A stretch of 64,000 bases of DNA from Pseudoduganella ginsengisoli (GTDB taxonomy: Bacteria > Pseudomonadota > Gammaproteobacteria > Burkholderiales > Burkholderiaceae_D): contig NZ_WNLA01000001.1 in NCBI RefSeq assembly GCF_009720865.1, positions 310,001 through 374,000 on the forward strand, written 5' to 3'. Shown one piece after another: positions 17,404 to 26,560 of the stretch. The position numbers were made by a program, and so were the translations under genes. Below the pieces are notes generated by a model. The model was given only the letters and a program-made list of their open reading frames with translations, did not search any database and was not told the origin of the DNA. Each line of letters starts with the position of its first letter. Positions within the stretch are counted from its first letter, which is position 1.

Positions 17404-19887
17404 ATGCTGCCTGTAACCCATGCCGCCGATGCAGTTTCCACCGTTGCACCGGTCCATCCATCTGTCACCGCGGCCGCCGCGCTGGCTGCCGCCAACGCAC
17501 TGGCCGACAACGCTTCGGCCGTGGAGTTTTCCGGCCTGGCACAATTCCTGTCGAATATCGCGCTGACGCGCCGCCAGCTGGAGCAATTACAAGGCGGCGC
17601 CAGCAATACCCCGACCGCTGCGGAATTGATGCTGCTGGCCACGGCAGCCACCAACCTGACGCAATCGTTCAACCAGTTGCCGCCCTTGGCCCTCGACACC
17701 TTGCCGCCGTTGCCCGACAGCCAGGGCGGCACGCTGGGCGAGCGGCTGGCCCTCGTGCTGCAGCAGCTGGGCGCCACGGCGGGACGGGGCGGTCCCATTT
17801 CCACCAGCACGCTGGCCGGTATCGGCATCACGCTCGATCCGCTGGCGCCCGCTTCCAGCGCCGACATCCTGAACGTAGAAGCACCGCTGCTGCGCGCCGC
17901 TTTTGCCGTGGACCGCGCAGGCACGCTGGCGCTGCTGGCACGCACCACGGATGAATTCAATGCGCTGGGGACTGCCGTGGCGCAAGCAGAAGCCACGGCA
18001 GCGCCGACACCGGCGCCCGCCACCGCGCCGCCAGCGTTGCCGGCATCGGATTCCACGCTGGCCCACCTGGCGTTCAATGACGCCATTGCTGCCACCCCGG
18101 CGGAACTGCAGCGCCAGCAGCAACTGGCGGCGGCGCGCGAAGCGGCGGCTGACAGCGCGGCGCAGGCGGAAACGCAGGCCGACCGGCTGGCGGCCAACCG
18201 CGCTGCCGCGGAACGCCAGCTGCAGGTATCGGCGCAGGAAGACTTGGCGGCCACAGCACTGCAACAGCGCATGGCGGCAGAGCGGCAAGCGGACGCCGCT
18301 GCGCAGCAAACCACCGGCCTGGCGCAGCGGGCCGCCGCGCTGCGCCAAGAGCTCGACCACGTGCAATCGGAGCTGGAACAGCAATTGCGGCAGCAACAGC
18401 AATTGAGCGGGACATTGAGCGCGAACCAGGCGGCAGCCAATCAAGATGAACGGCTGCGCGAGCAGCAGGCCGCGCGCGCGGCGCAGCAACAGCCGGCAAC
18501 CCGTACCACGCAGCAAGGTACGCAGCCCAATGCGGCACGGCAGGCGCAAGACCGCACACTGGCTTCGCAGCAGGAAACTGCCGCGCGCGATGCAGCCGCT
18601 TTCGCCACGGCGCGGCGTAATACGGCCGCCATTGCGGAGGCGCGCGACGAAGCCATGGTGGCGGCGCGCCTGGCCGCGCAGCGGCAAGCGGAGCAGGCGC
18701 AACAAGCACAGCAGGCGACACAGCGGGCAGCGCAGCTACGGCAGGCGCAGCAGGCACAACAGGCAACACGGCAAGCGGCGCAGGCGGCTGACGGCGCCCG
18801 GATCAAGCAGGAACAGCAACAAGCGCAAGCCATCCAGGCGCAGCAGCAAACGGCTCAACAGTCCAGGCTGACGGCACAGGCCGCACAACAGACTCAAGCG
18901 GACCGTGACCGCGCACAGCAGGAACGGCAACAAACAGCTGCGGAAACGCAAACGAACCGTGATGCCGCCGACGCCATGGCGGCACATCAACAGCAGGTAC
19001 TGCAACGCCGGCAAGTGACGCAAGAACAAGACAGCCTCACGCAAGCCCGGCTGCGCGAACTGGCTGCGCAACAAGCGGCCCGCACAGCAAAGGAAGCCCG
19101 GCAAGAGCGCGCCATCGCCGACCGTGCCGACAATGTGCGCATCACCACGGCAGGGCAATCGAACCTGCGCGCCCAAGCCAATGCGCTGGCAGACCGGATG
19201 GAAGAACAGCGCCGCGCCGAACGCAAAGCGCAGCGTGCCGCTGACGAACGCAAGACCGTTGACGCCTTTGAACAGCGCGTCAACAGCGACCGCGGGCGCT
19301 CGGAAACCGCGATACAAACCACGTCACGCACCACTGCGCAGACTGCCGCGGACCAGCAGGAACGTCAAGCGGCCGCACGCGCCGCCGCCAGCCGCCAGGC
19401 TGAACAACAGGCCGCCGAACGGCAGCAGTACGCCACGCCACCGGAAGCGCAAAGCGCTGCTGCCATGGCTGCCGCCCAGCGCGCGGCGGAACAGCGCCTG
19501 GCGCAGGAACAGCAAACTGCAAGGGGCGGCGCCAACCAGCAGGCGCAGCTGGAACGCCAGTTACGCGACGCCGCCGACGCCGCGCGTCAAGTGCAGGCGG
19601 AACGGGATGCGGCAGCGCAGGCCGGCGCTGCCACGCAACTGCAACGGTCTGCCGATGCCCGCCCCCAGCCCAGCGCAGCCGATCCGGCCCTGGCTGCCGC
19701 GATCGCTGCTTACAACGCCCCCGCGATGGCAGCGGCCAGTGCCCGCCCGCCATTGCCCGCGGCACAGGCTGCGGCCATCCCTACTGCAGCGCCGGTTGTT
19801 CCCGCACGCCCGGTCCAGCCGGTTGGTGAAACTGCCGAGGCAGGCGTCAACAACGGCGATACAGCACAGAAGCAACGGCAAAGATAA
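17404..19887 (+). CDS. Gln/Ala-rich coiled-coil protein of unknown function
   Basis: 827 residues from ATG 17404 (AAGGTG 8 bases upstream; the frame is open further upstream but overlaps the GH115 start). Residues 1-220 are globular-looking. The segment TLAGIGITLDPL, then ILNVEAPLLRAAFAVDRAGTLALL, recalls the C-terminal part of flagellar cap protein FliD (inference by eye only). Residues 230-790 are almost pure Ala, Gln, Arg and Glu with heptad-like spacing, predicted to be a long coiled coil. The C-terminus is Ala/Pro-rich. No signal peptide or membrane helix is evident. It is divergent from the GH115 gene. I do not recognise a family. Confidence 0.6.
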   Translation: MLPVTHAADAVSTVAPVHPSVTAAAALAAANALADNASAVEFSGLAQFLSNIALTRRQLEQLQGGASNTPTAAELMLLATAATNLTQSFNQLPPLALDTLPPLPDSQGGTLGERLALVLQQLGATAGRGGPISTSTLAGIGITLDPLAPASSADILNVEAPLLRAAFAVDRAGTLALLARTTDEFNALGTAVAQAEATAAPTPAPATAPPALPASDSTLAHLAFNDAIAATPAELQRQQQLAAAREAAADSAAQAETQADRLAANRAAAERQLQVSAQEDLAATALQQRMAAERQADAAAQQTTGLAQRAAALRQELDHVQSELEQQLRQQQQLSGTLSANQAAANQDERLREQQAARAAQQQPATRTTQQGTQPNAARQAQDRTLASQQETAARDAAAFATARRNTAAIAEARDEAMVAARLAAQRQAEQAQQAQQATQRAAQLRQAQQAQQATRQAAQAADGARIKQEQQQAQAIQAQQQTAQQSRLTAQAAQQTQADRDRAQQERQQTAAETQTNRDAADAMAAHQQQVLQRRQVTQEQDSLTQARLRELAAQQAARTAKEARQERAIADRADNVRITTAGQSNLRAQANALADRMEEQRRAERKAQRAADERKTVDAFEQRVNSDRGRSETAIQTTSRTTAQTAADQQERQAAARAAASRQAEQQAAERQQYATPPEAQSAAAMAAAQRAAEQRLAQEQQTARGGANQQAQLERQLRDAADAARQVQAERDAAAQAGAATQLQRSADARPQPSAADPALAAAIAAYNAPAMAAASARPPLPAAQAAAIPTAAPVVPARPVQPVGETAEAGVNNGDTAQKQRQR

Positions 19888-20014
19888 CTAATGAACATCA
19901 ATTACACGACAAAATAGGGTTTTTGACGTCATTTAAATCATTCTCTGCAATAATCGGCTGGTACCCGCCCCCTTCCGCCGGCAATCGGGAGGCGCCTTAC
20001 AGTATGGATATCTG

Positions 20015-20800
20015 ATGACATCCGAAAGCAAGCGCACATTTTTGACAGCGTTCGGGCTGGCTGCCGGCATGCTGGCCCTGGGCCCCGCGACGGCCCACGC
20101 CGCACCGCAAACCGTCACGCTGCTGCTGGGCGATGCGCTCGACGCGCAAGGCCGGCAAAAGCCGCTGAAACCGTGGCGGCGTAAATTGTTCGACTATCTC
20201 GAGCAAGAGTTAAATATCGCCTTTGAAATCAAGAGTTATCCATGGCCACGCGCCGAGCGCAACGCCCGCAGTGGCGCCGGCCTGATCTTTGGCCTGCCGA
20301 AAACCGAAGAGCGCTTGCGCGACCTCCACTATTCCGACATTGTGGGCAACAATACGCTGTGGCTGGTCACGCGCAGTGACGCCACCTTCCCATTCAGCAC
20401 GCTGGATGACTTGCGCGGCAAAACCGTAGGCGCCGTGCGCGGTTATACATATGGCGAGGAATTCGAACGGCGCCGTAATACAACGTTCCGTGTCGAAGAC
20501 GATATTCCATCGCGCTCAGCGCGGCTGAAGCGCTTGCTGTTAAAGCGGGTCGATGCCGTGCTGCTGGTCCAGCCCGGATGGGAAACCGCGCCGGAAATCG
20601 AAGCCGAACTGCGCACCTTTATTGCGCCTTACATCAAAGAAATGGGCTTGCCGCCGGACGTGAGCCTGTCCGTGCTGCCGCAACCCGTTTTGGCGGAAAG
20701 CGGCGAACACTTCGCCATCGCGTATGGACAGGACCACGGTTTGATCGACCGCATCAATACCGCGCTGGTCCGCCAGCGCCGCCGCACTGCACAACGGTGA
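20015..20800 (+). CDS. Periplasmic solute-binding protein, SBP_bac_3-like
   Basis: 261 residues with a Tat-like or Sec signal (SKRTFLTAFGLAAGMLALGPATAHA). The mature part has the amino-acid-binding-protein fold order: KPWRRKLFDYLEQELNIAFEIKSYPWPRAERNARSG, then FPFSTLDDLRGKTVGAVRGYTYG and a C-terminal EHFAIAYGQDHGLIDRINTAL. The LDDLRGKTVG segment is the most characteristic of family 3 binding proteins. No transporter genes are next to it, so it may serve as an orphan sensor or binding protein. The ribosome site is weak. Confidence 0.7.
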   Translation: MTSESKRTFLTAFGLAAGMLALGPATAHAAPQTVTLLLGDALDAQGRQKPLKPWRRKLFDYLEQELNIAFEIKSYPWPRAERNARSGAGLIFGLPKTEERLRDLHYSDIVGNNTLWLVTRSDATFPFSTLDDLRGKTVGAVRGYTYGEEFERRRNTTFRVEDDIPSRSARLKRLLLKRVDAVLLVQPGWETAPEIEAELRTFIAPYIKEMGLPPDVSLSVLPQPVLAESGEHFAIAYGQDHGLIDRINTALVRQRRRTAQR

Positions 20801-20974
20801 CGCCGTTCATGCCGGCTCCGCACAATAGGCGGTTTTCCGCATGATTTTGCACATTTCCGCATAGCGCCGCGCAGAGCTGCATGGCAGAGCTTCGGCACAG
20901 CAGTTTGCGCTTGCCCTGCCATTTGGCCTTAAGGATAATGCTCGCGCAGACCGACCCTCACCAAGGAGACACCG

Positions 20975-22099
20975 TTGCAGTACACAAAATATGCATTCGC
21001 CCTGCTTGGCGCCATCAGCGCCATGACCAACGCAGCGGCACAGGAAACCGTCAAGATTGGCCACACCGGCCCCCTGTCGGGCGCACAAGCGTTTTCCGGC
21101 AAGGACAATGAAAATGGCGCCCGCCTGGCCATTGAAGAATTGAATGCCAAACCCATTACCGTGGGCGGCAAGAAGATCAAATTCGAACTGATGTCGGAAG
21201 ACGACCAGGGGGATCCGAAAGCCGGCGTGCAAGTGGCGCAGAAATTCATCGACAGCGGCGTGCGCTACGTGGTCGGTCCTTATAACTCCGGCGTCGCCAT
21301 CCCGGCTTCCCGCGCCTACAACGACGCGGGTGCGCTGATCGCCACCGTGGCCACCAACCCGAAGGTCACGCAGCAAGGCTATAAAGGCGTATTCCGCGTC
21401 AATGCCAGCGATACGCAGCTGGGTTCGAAAATGGCGCTGTATGCCGCCAAAGAATTGAAATTCAAAACCGTGGCCGTGATTGACGACCGCACGGCATTCG
21501 GCCAGGGCCTGGCGGAAGAATTCAAGAAGCAGGCCAAGGCATCGGGCCTGACAGTGGCCGGCCACGAATACACGACGGACAAAGCAGTCGACTTCACCGC
21601 CATCCTGACCAAGCTGAAAGCCAAGAACGTGGAAGCCATCTTCTTCGGCGGCTATGCACCGCAAGCGGCGCCGATGGCGCGCCAGATGAAACAGCTGGGC
21701 ATCAATGCCAAGCTGCTGGGCGGCGACACTATCTGCACGGCGGAGATGGGCAAGCTGGGCGGCGATGCGGTAGGCGACAACGTGCTGTGCTCGCAAGGCG
21801 GCGCCATTCTCGACAAAGCGGCAGCCGGCCCGCAATTCAAGGCGGCGTTCAAGAAACGCTATAACCGCGATCCCGACGTCTATGCCGCCACGTATTACGA
21901 CGCGGCCATGATGTACGCCAATGCCATGCAAAAAGTGAATTCCACGGATCCTGCCAAGGTCGGCCCCGCCATTAGCGCCGGTGCTTACAAGGGCGTGATG
22001 GGCACCTACGCATTCGATGCGAAGGGTGACATGAAAGAATCGCTGGTGACCATCTTTAACTTCAAAAATGGCGCTCCAGCGCCAATTACCAGCTATTAA
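20975..22099 (+). CDS. Branched-chain amino acid ABC transporter substrate-binding protein (LivJ/LivK-like)
   Basis: 374 residues. The TTG start at 20975 is supported by AAGGAG six bases upstream. A signal peptide ends near AMTNAAA, followed by the family opening VKIGHTGPLSGAQAFSGKDNENGARLAIEELN. Further landmarks are DDQGDPKAGVQVAQKFID and VVGPYNSGVAIPASRAYNDAGA. It captures hydrophobic or branched-chain amino acids in the periplasm. No permease or ATPase genes accompany it here, so the membrane components must be encoded elsewhere. A GC-rich stem-loop (22128-22151) follows the stop. Confidence 0.92.
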   Translation: MQYTKYAFALLGAISAMTNAAAQETVKIGHTGPLSGAQAFSGKDNENGARLAIEELNAKPITVGGKKIKFELMSEDDQGDPKAGVQVAQKFIDSGVRYVVGPYNSGVAIPASRAYNDAGALIATVATNPKVTQQGYKGVFRVNASDTQLGSKMALYAAKELKFKTVAVIDDRTAFGQGLAEEFKKQAKASGLTVAGHEYTTDKAVDFTAILTKLKAKNVEAIFFGGYAPQAAPMARQMKQLGINAKLLGGDTICTAEMGKLGGDAVGDNVLCSQGGAILDKAAAGPQFKAAFKKRYNRDPDVYAATYYDAAMMYANAMQKVNSTDPAKVGPAISAGAYKGVMGTYAFDAKGDMKESLVTIFNFKNGAPAPITSY

Positions 22100-22127
22100 C
22101 TGTTAATTTCCGTTAAAAACCGCTATT

Positions 22128-22151
22128 CACGGCGCCTGAACGGGCGCCGTG
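22128..22151 (+). terminator. GC-rich stem-loop after the LivK-like gene
   Basis: CACGGCGCC and GGCGCCGTG form a nine-base-pair stem with a six-base loop, 29 bases after the stop codon. There is no run of T directly behind it, so as an intrinsic terminator it is only moderate; it may be an mRNA-stabilising stem instead. Confidence 0.5.
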
Positions 22152-22229
22152 TCGGCAAATTTTACACTTCACAACCGCTTCCGCCGCACCGCATATGTAA
22201 CTCCCTGATTGAATGGAAGAAAATATTTC

Positions 22230-22245
22230 AGGCATGAAACATGCT
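22230..22245 (+). promoter_or_regulatory. Candidate sigma54 (-24/-12) promoter of the PEP-CTERM gene
   Basis: AGGCATGAAACATGCT carries GG and GC separated by exactly ten bases, as required for sigma54 promoters, with -24 GGCAT and -12 TGC. Transcription would start near 22256, leaving a short leader with the ribosome site before the ATG at 22280. PEP-CTERM genes are known to be frequently preceded by sigma54 promoters under the PrsK/PrsR two-component system. Confidence 0.55.
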
Positions 22246-22279
22246 TGATGTATGGAAACCAAACTTTCCAGAGGGAATT

Positions 22280-22939
22280 ATGAACAAGCCAGCCATCCGC
22301 ACCATCGCCAGCACCCTGTTCGCATGCTTTGCCATCACCGCCAACGCGACTGTGATTGACTTCAACAACCTGGCCGGTACGGCAGCGCCTAATGGTTACC
22401 AGGGCGGCAGCTATACGTACTTCCTGAACAGCAGTTTTTCGCAGGGCGGTTACACCTTTTCGTCCAATAACACGCAGTACTGGATCGGCACCGCTTATTC
22501 GAATTCGGATTACTCCGACTTGCCTTATAACGGCACCGATTACCTGCTGGCCACCAACGTCACCATTACCAGCAACACCCACCAGCCTTTCTCCCTGAAC
22601 AGCGTCGACCTGGGTTCCTGGGGCAGCTGGTTCGTACGAGGCTATGGCAGCCTGCCACTGTTAATCACCGGGCAACATGCCGACGGCAGCACGGCCAGTG
22701 CAACGTTTTCCCTGACAGGCATCAACTATAACTCGGTGACGGGCAACGACTTTGAACGGTTCACGAGCGGTGCGGCTTTCAAGAACCTGACGTCGCTGCG
22801 CATCTCATCGGACAGCACCTATTTCACCATGGATAACCTGGATATCGGCGCCAGCAATGTGCCGGAACCGGGCAGCCTGGCGCTGCTGGGCCTGGGCATG
22901 ACCGGCCTGTTGGCAGCACGCCGCCGCAAACAAGCTTGA
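22280..22939 (+). CDS. PEP-CTERM sorting domain protein
   Basis: 219 residues from ATG 22280 (GAGGGA just upstream). The signal peptide (IRTIASTLFACFAITANA) is followed by a beta-rich body with many Asn, Ser, Gly and Tyr. The C-terminus has the sorting signal VPEPGSLALLGLGMTGLLAARRRKQA: the PEP motif, a hydrophobic helix and an Arg cluster. Such proteins are cleaved by exosortase and go to the cell surface or the exopolysaccharide matrix. No exosortase gene is in the window. Confidence 0.92.
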   Translation: MNKPAIRTIASTLFACFAITANATVIDFNNLAGTAAPNGYQGGSYTYFLNSSFSQGGYTFSSNNTQYWIGTAYSNSDYSDLPYNGTDYLLATNVTITSNTHQPFSLNSVDLGSWGSWFVRGYGSLPLLITGQHADGSTASATFSLTGINYNSVTGNDFERFTSGAAFKNLTSLRISSDSTYFTMDNLDIGASNVPEPGSLALLGLGMTGLLAARRRKQA

Positions 22940-22942
22940 CCG

Positions 22943-23161
22943 TCAGATCCGGCTGCTGTTGCGCCGGTCTGGCGGCGGCTGCAGCATGGACGAGTATTCC
23001 CGCAGACGCCCCACCGGGCGTCCCAGGACGTCATCGATCAGGCGGGAAGGAATGCCCGCCAATTCGGCATAGGTATACGCTGTGCCCTCGCCAAAAGCGG
23101 CGCGGGTCAGCAAAGCAACTGCCACTTTCTCGGCAGTAAAATCATCAAGTCGGCGCGTCAT
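22943..23161 (-). CDS. Small hypothetical protein (72 residues)
   Basis: ATG 23161 gives MTRRLDDFTAEKVAVALLTR and a helical body including AYTYAELAGIPSRLIDDVLGRPVGRLREY. It could be a small DNA-binding or regulatory protein because TYAELAGIPSRLIDDVLG resembles a short helix-turn-helix, but this is a guess. It is convergent with the PEP-CTERM gene (three bases apart) and divergent from the ABC exporter operon. A longer frame to 23254 would run into the regulatory palindromes, so the shorter start is preferred. Confidence 0.5.
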   Translation of the reverse strand: MTRRLDDFTAEKVAVALLTRAAFGEGTAYTYAELAGIPSRLIDDVLGRPVGRLREYSSMLQPPPDRRNSSRI

Positions 23162-23217
23162 GGCGCCAAGTCTAAAGCCAGCGGCCCGATCACCGGCGCA
23201 GGATACCCTTAGGAAAG

Positions 23218-23253
23218 TGCCCGGATCCGGGCAGTGCTGCCCTGACGCGGGCA
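23218..23253 (+). promoter_or_regulatory. Two tandem palindromes, probable enhancer sites for the NtrC-type regulator
   Basis: TGCCC-N6-GGGCA occurs twice: at 23218-23233 (TGCCCGGATCCGGGCA, a perfect palindrome) and at 23238-23253 (TGCCCTGACGCGGGCA). Their centres are 20 bases apart, two helical turns, and they lie about 100-130 bases upstream of the predicted sigma54 start site. This is the classical geometry of upstream activator sites for a dimeric enhancer-binding protein, and the operon itself encodes one at 27766-29142. Confidence 0.65.
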
Positions 23254-23327
23254 ATTCCTACCCCTGCCCCGTTAACTCTTCGCCACACAAGCCCTTGAAA
23301 CATCAGCGATTTTTCAATCGCCTCGGC

Positions 23328-23343
23328 TGGCATGGTGTTTGCA
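23328..23343 (+). promoter_or_regulatory. Sigma54 (-24/-12) promoter of the ABC exporter operon
   Basis: TGGCATGGTGTTTGCA matches the consensus TGGCAY-N5-TTGCA closely. The start point would fall about 12 bases after the GC, near 23354. That excludes the two upstream in-frame ATGs (23332, 23347) as start codons of the adaptor gene and points to the ATG at 23380. Confidence 0.75.
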
Positions 23344-23379
23344 ATTATGAAACGCAACATCAACCTGCCCAGACCCATC

Positions 23380-24627
23380 ATGGATCAAGCACTTTCCCCT
23401 GCCATCGTGGCGCAGCGCCGGCGCCGCACGGCGGGTACGGTCGCCGCCGGCCTGGCTTTGCTGTGCGGCACAGCCTGGGGACTCCGCTATTACGCCAGTC
23501 CCAGCGCCAGCACGCGCGACATTGCAGTCGCGGAAGTGAGGCGCGGCAATATCGCCAACAGCATCAGCGCCACCGGCGTCGTGGTGCCGGAGCGCGAAGA
23601 AACCGTGCCGGCGCCGATCCCCAGCCGCATCGCCCACGTGCACGCCAAGCCCGGCCAGCAAGTGGCGGCGGGCGACTTGCTGCTGTCGCTGGATGACGGC
23701 AGTGTGCGCGTGACCATTGCCAGCCTGCAGGAGCAATTGGCGCAACAGGAAAACCGCATGACGGGCTTGCGCGTGGAACTGGAACAAAAGCGCAAGCAAA
23801 CCAAAGCCGCGATGGAATTGCTGGAACTGGATTTACAAAGCGCCCGCGCCAAGCTGAACCGCTCGCAACTGTTGCGCAAGGCGGGCGGCATTTCCGGCGA
23901 AGACATGCTGGCGGCTGAATTGAACGTGAAGCGCATTGAAGTGCAATTGCGCCAGCAACAGGAATTCATCGATGACACGGCCCGCGTCAACGCCAGCACC
24001 ATTGCCGATGCGCGCCTGCAAAAAGCCATCCTGCAAAAACAGCTGGACCAGCAATTACTGGTGCAGCAGCAAACGCAGGTGCGCGCGCCATTTGCCGGCA
24101 TGCTGACGTCGCTGGCGGCCGATGAAGGCGCCGCCGTGGTGACGGGCCAAATGCTGGCCAAGGTGGCGGATTTGCAGCACTACCGGGTGGAAGCGGCCGT
24201 CTCGGACTTCCATGCGCGCCGCCTTGGCTCCGGCCTGGCCGTGCAAGTCGAGCACAATGGCCAGGTGCTGTCCGGCCGCGTGCACACGGTGCTGCCGGAA
24301 ATCCGCGATGGCAAAGTCACGGTCCTGACAACCCTGGACCAGCCCGGCAACCCCATGCTGCGCAACCGCATGCGGGTCGACGTGCGGATCATCACGGATC
24401 AAAAGCAAGGCGTACTGCTGGCCGACAACGGCGCCGCCTTCAACGGCCAGGGCCGCCAGCAAGGCTACGTGCTGCGCGACGGCGTCGCGCGCAAAGTCAC
24501 GCTGGATATCGGCGCCAGCGATGGCAAGGCCGTGGAAATCGTGTCCGGCGCCCAGGCCGGCGACCGCCTGATCATTTCCGATATCAGCCGCTACAAGGAG
24601 CACGACACGCTCCGCATTACCAATTAA
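23380..24627 (+). CDS. HlyD/MacA-like periplasmic adaptor of an ABC exporter
   Basis: 415 residues from ATG 23380, chosen because the predicted sigma54 start site lies downstream of the earlier ATGs. One N-terminal membrane helix (TVAAGLALLCGTAWGLRYY), lipoyl half (ISATGVVVPEREETVPAP, then VHAKPGQQVAAGDLLLSLDD), a long coiled coil, second lipoyl half (QTQVRAPFAGMLTSLAADEG), then barrel and C-terminal domains. First gene of a five-gene operon: adaptor, ATPase, two FtsX-type permeases, then regulator and kinase. It would bridge the transporter to an outer-membrane channel, not encoded here. Confidence 0.85.
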   Translation: MDQALSPAIVAQRRRRTAGTVAAGLALLCGTAWGLRYYASPSASTRDIAVAEVRRGNIANSISATGVVVPEREETVPAPIPSRIAHVHAKPGQQVAAGDLLLSLDDGSVRVTIASLQEQLAQQENRMTGLRVELEQKRKQTKAAMELLELDLQSARAKLNRSQLLRKAGGISGEDMLAAELNVKRIEVQLRQQQEFIDDTARVNASTIADARLQKAILQKQLDQQLLVQQQTQVRAPFAGMLTSLAADEGAAVVTGQMLAKVADLQHYRVEAAVSDFHARRLGSGLAVQVEHNGQVLSGRVHTVLPEIRDGKVTVLTTLDQPGNPMLRNRMRVDVRIITDQKQGVLLADNGAAFNGQGRQQGYVLRDGVARKVTLDIGASDGKAVEIVSGAQAGDRLIISDISRYKEHDTLRITN

Positions 24628-24637
24628 GGGGACGTCC

Positions 24638-25303
<666 letters not shown>

Positions 25304-25312
25304 GGAGCACGC

Positions 25313-26560
25313 ATGCTGAAGAATTACATTGTGATGGCCTATAAAGTGTGCCTGCGGCGCAAGCTGTACACGGCATTGAGCCTGCTGTGCATCATGCTGA
25401 CCCTGGTTGTGCTGCTGGTCGCAACGGCCTTGCTGCAGCAAGCATTCCACCCGGCAGGCGTGGAAGGCCGCAGCGACCGCTTCCTGCAAGTGTTTGCCAT
25501 TGAAGCGCGCCGGGAAGGCAGCAACAGCCGCTATTACGGCCCGCTGGGCTACAAAGTCGTCGAGCAATATTTAAAACCCGTACAATCCGCCACCGTGGTG
25601 TCGGCCGTCACGATGCCGCAAACCGTATCCGTGTACCAGGACGGCCGGGTCAGCGAATTGCAGATGCGCCGCTCGGACGCCGAGTATTGGCGCATCATGG
25701 ATTTCCACGTACTGGCCGGCCGGGTCTATACCCCGGATGACGTGGCGCAGGGCCGCATGGTAGCCGTGATTAACTACAGCACGGCGCGCAAGCTGTTTCC
25801 CGGCGCCGGCATAGCCAGCGCGGTAGGCCGCCAGTTTGACGCGGGCAACCAGCCATTCCAGGTCATTGGCGTGGTTGAAGATGCGCTGCACTTGAATGCG
25901 CTATCCGACATCTGGGTCCCGGTCACGACATTCCCGGACAGCGCCTACCGCCAGCAAATCTTTGGCACGTTCACGGCGCTGCTGATGGCGGACAGCCCGG
26001 CGGGGGCCGATGCCATCCGCCGTGAAGTTGCGCAAGTGGCCCGCAACGTTCAATTCGATGATCCCAAAGAGTGGAACCGCGCTTACCTGTTTGCGGACGA
26101 CAAGCTCGACGTCTTCGCACGCACCATCACGCAAAGCCAGACCTTGGATTCCGGCGCCGGCGCCATTGTTGCCGTATTGAGCCTGCTGGCCGTGCTGTTC
26201 ATGCTGTTGCCGGCGCTGAACCTGGTGAACTTGAACATGGGCCGCATCATGGAGCGCAGCACGGAAATCGGCACCCGCAAGGCATTTGGCGCCACCAACC
26301 GCCAGTTGGCGGCCCAGCTGCTAACGGAAAACATCATGCTGTGCCTGGCCGGAGGCTTGCTCAGCCTGCCCTGTGCCGCGCTGGCGCTGATGTGGATCGA
26401 GCATTCCGGCGTGGTCCCCTACCTGAAGGTGAGCCTGAACGGCGCCGTATTCGGCTATGGCTTGCTGTTGACCATCGTATTTGGCGTGCTGTCAGGCGTG
26501 ATCCCGGCCTGGAAAATGTCCCGCCTCGACCCTGTGCATGCGTTGAAAGGAACTGCGTGA
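25313..26560 (+). CDS. FtsX/MacB-type ABC permease, first subunit
   Basis: 415 residues with four membrane helices: one near residue 20-45 (LSLLCIMLTLVVLLVATALL), then a large MacB-like periplasmic domain, then three C-terminal helices. The FtsX segment reads MGRIMERSTEIGTRKAFGATNRQLAAQLLTENIML. It overlaps the second permease by one base (TGATG). The pair presumably forms a heterodimer, in contrast to the fused homodimeric MacB. Confidence 0.88.
   Translation: MLKNYIVMAYKVCLRRKLYTALSLLCIMLTLVVLLVATALLQQAFHPAGVEGRSDRFLQVFAIEARREGSNSRYYGPLGYKVVEQYLKPVQSATVVSAVTMPQTVSVYQDGRVSELQMRRSDAEYWRIMDFHVLAGRVYTPDDVAQGRMVAVINYSTARKLFPGAGIASAVGRQFDAGNQPFQVIGVVEDALHLNALSDIWVPVTTFPDSAYRQQIFGTFTALLMADSPAGADAIRREVAQVARNVQFDDPKEWNRAYLFADDKLDVFARTITQSQTLDSGAGAIVAVLSLLAVLFMLLPALNLVNLNMGRIMERSTEIGTRKAFGATNRQLAAQLLTENIMLCLAGGLLSLPCAALALMWIEHSGVVPYLKVSLNGAVFGYGLLLTIVFGVLSGVIPAWKMSRLDPVHALKGTA

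Noticed and set aside
17256..18705. Minus-strand open frames opposite the coiled-coil gene
   Set aside because: They are Cys/Ser/Ala-rich or Arg-rich and lack motifs and ribosome sites; the plus-strand N-terminal part looks like a normal protein. This is the least certain of the antisense rejections.
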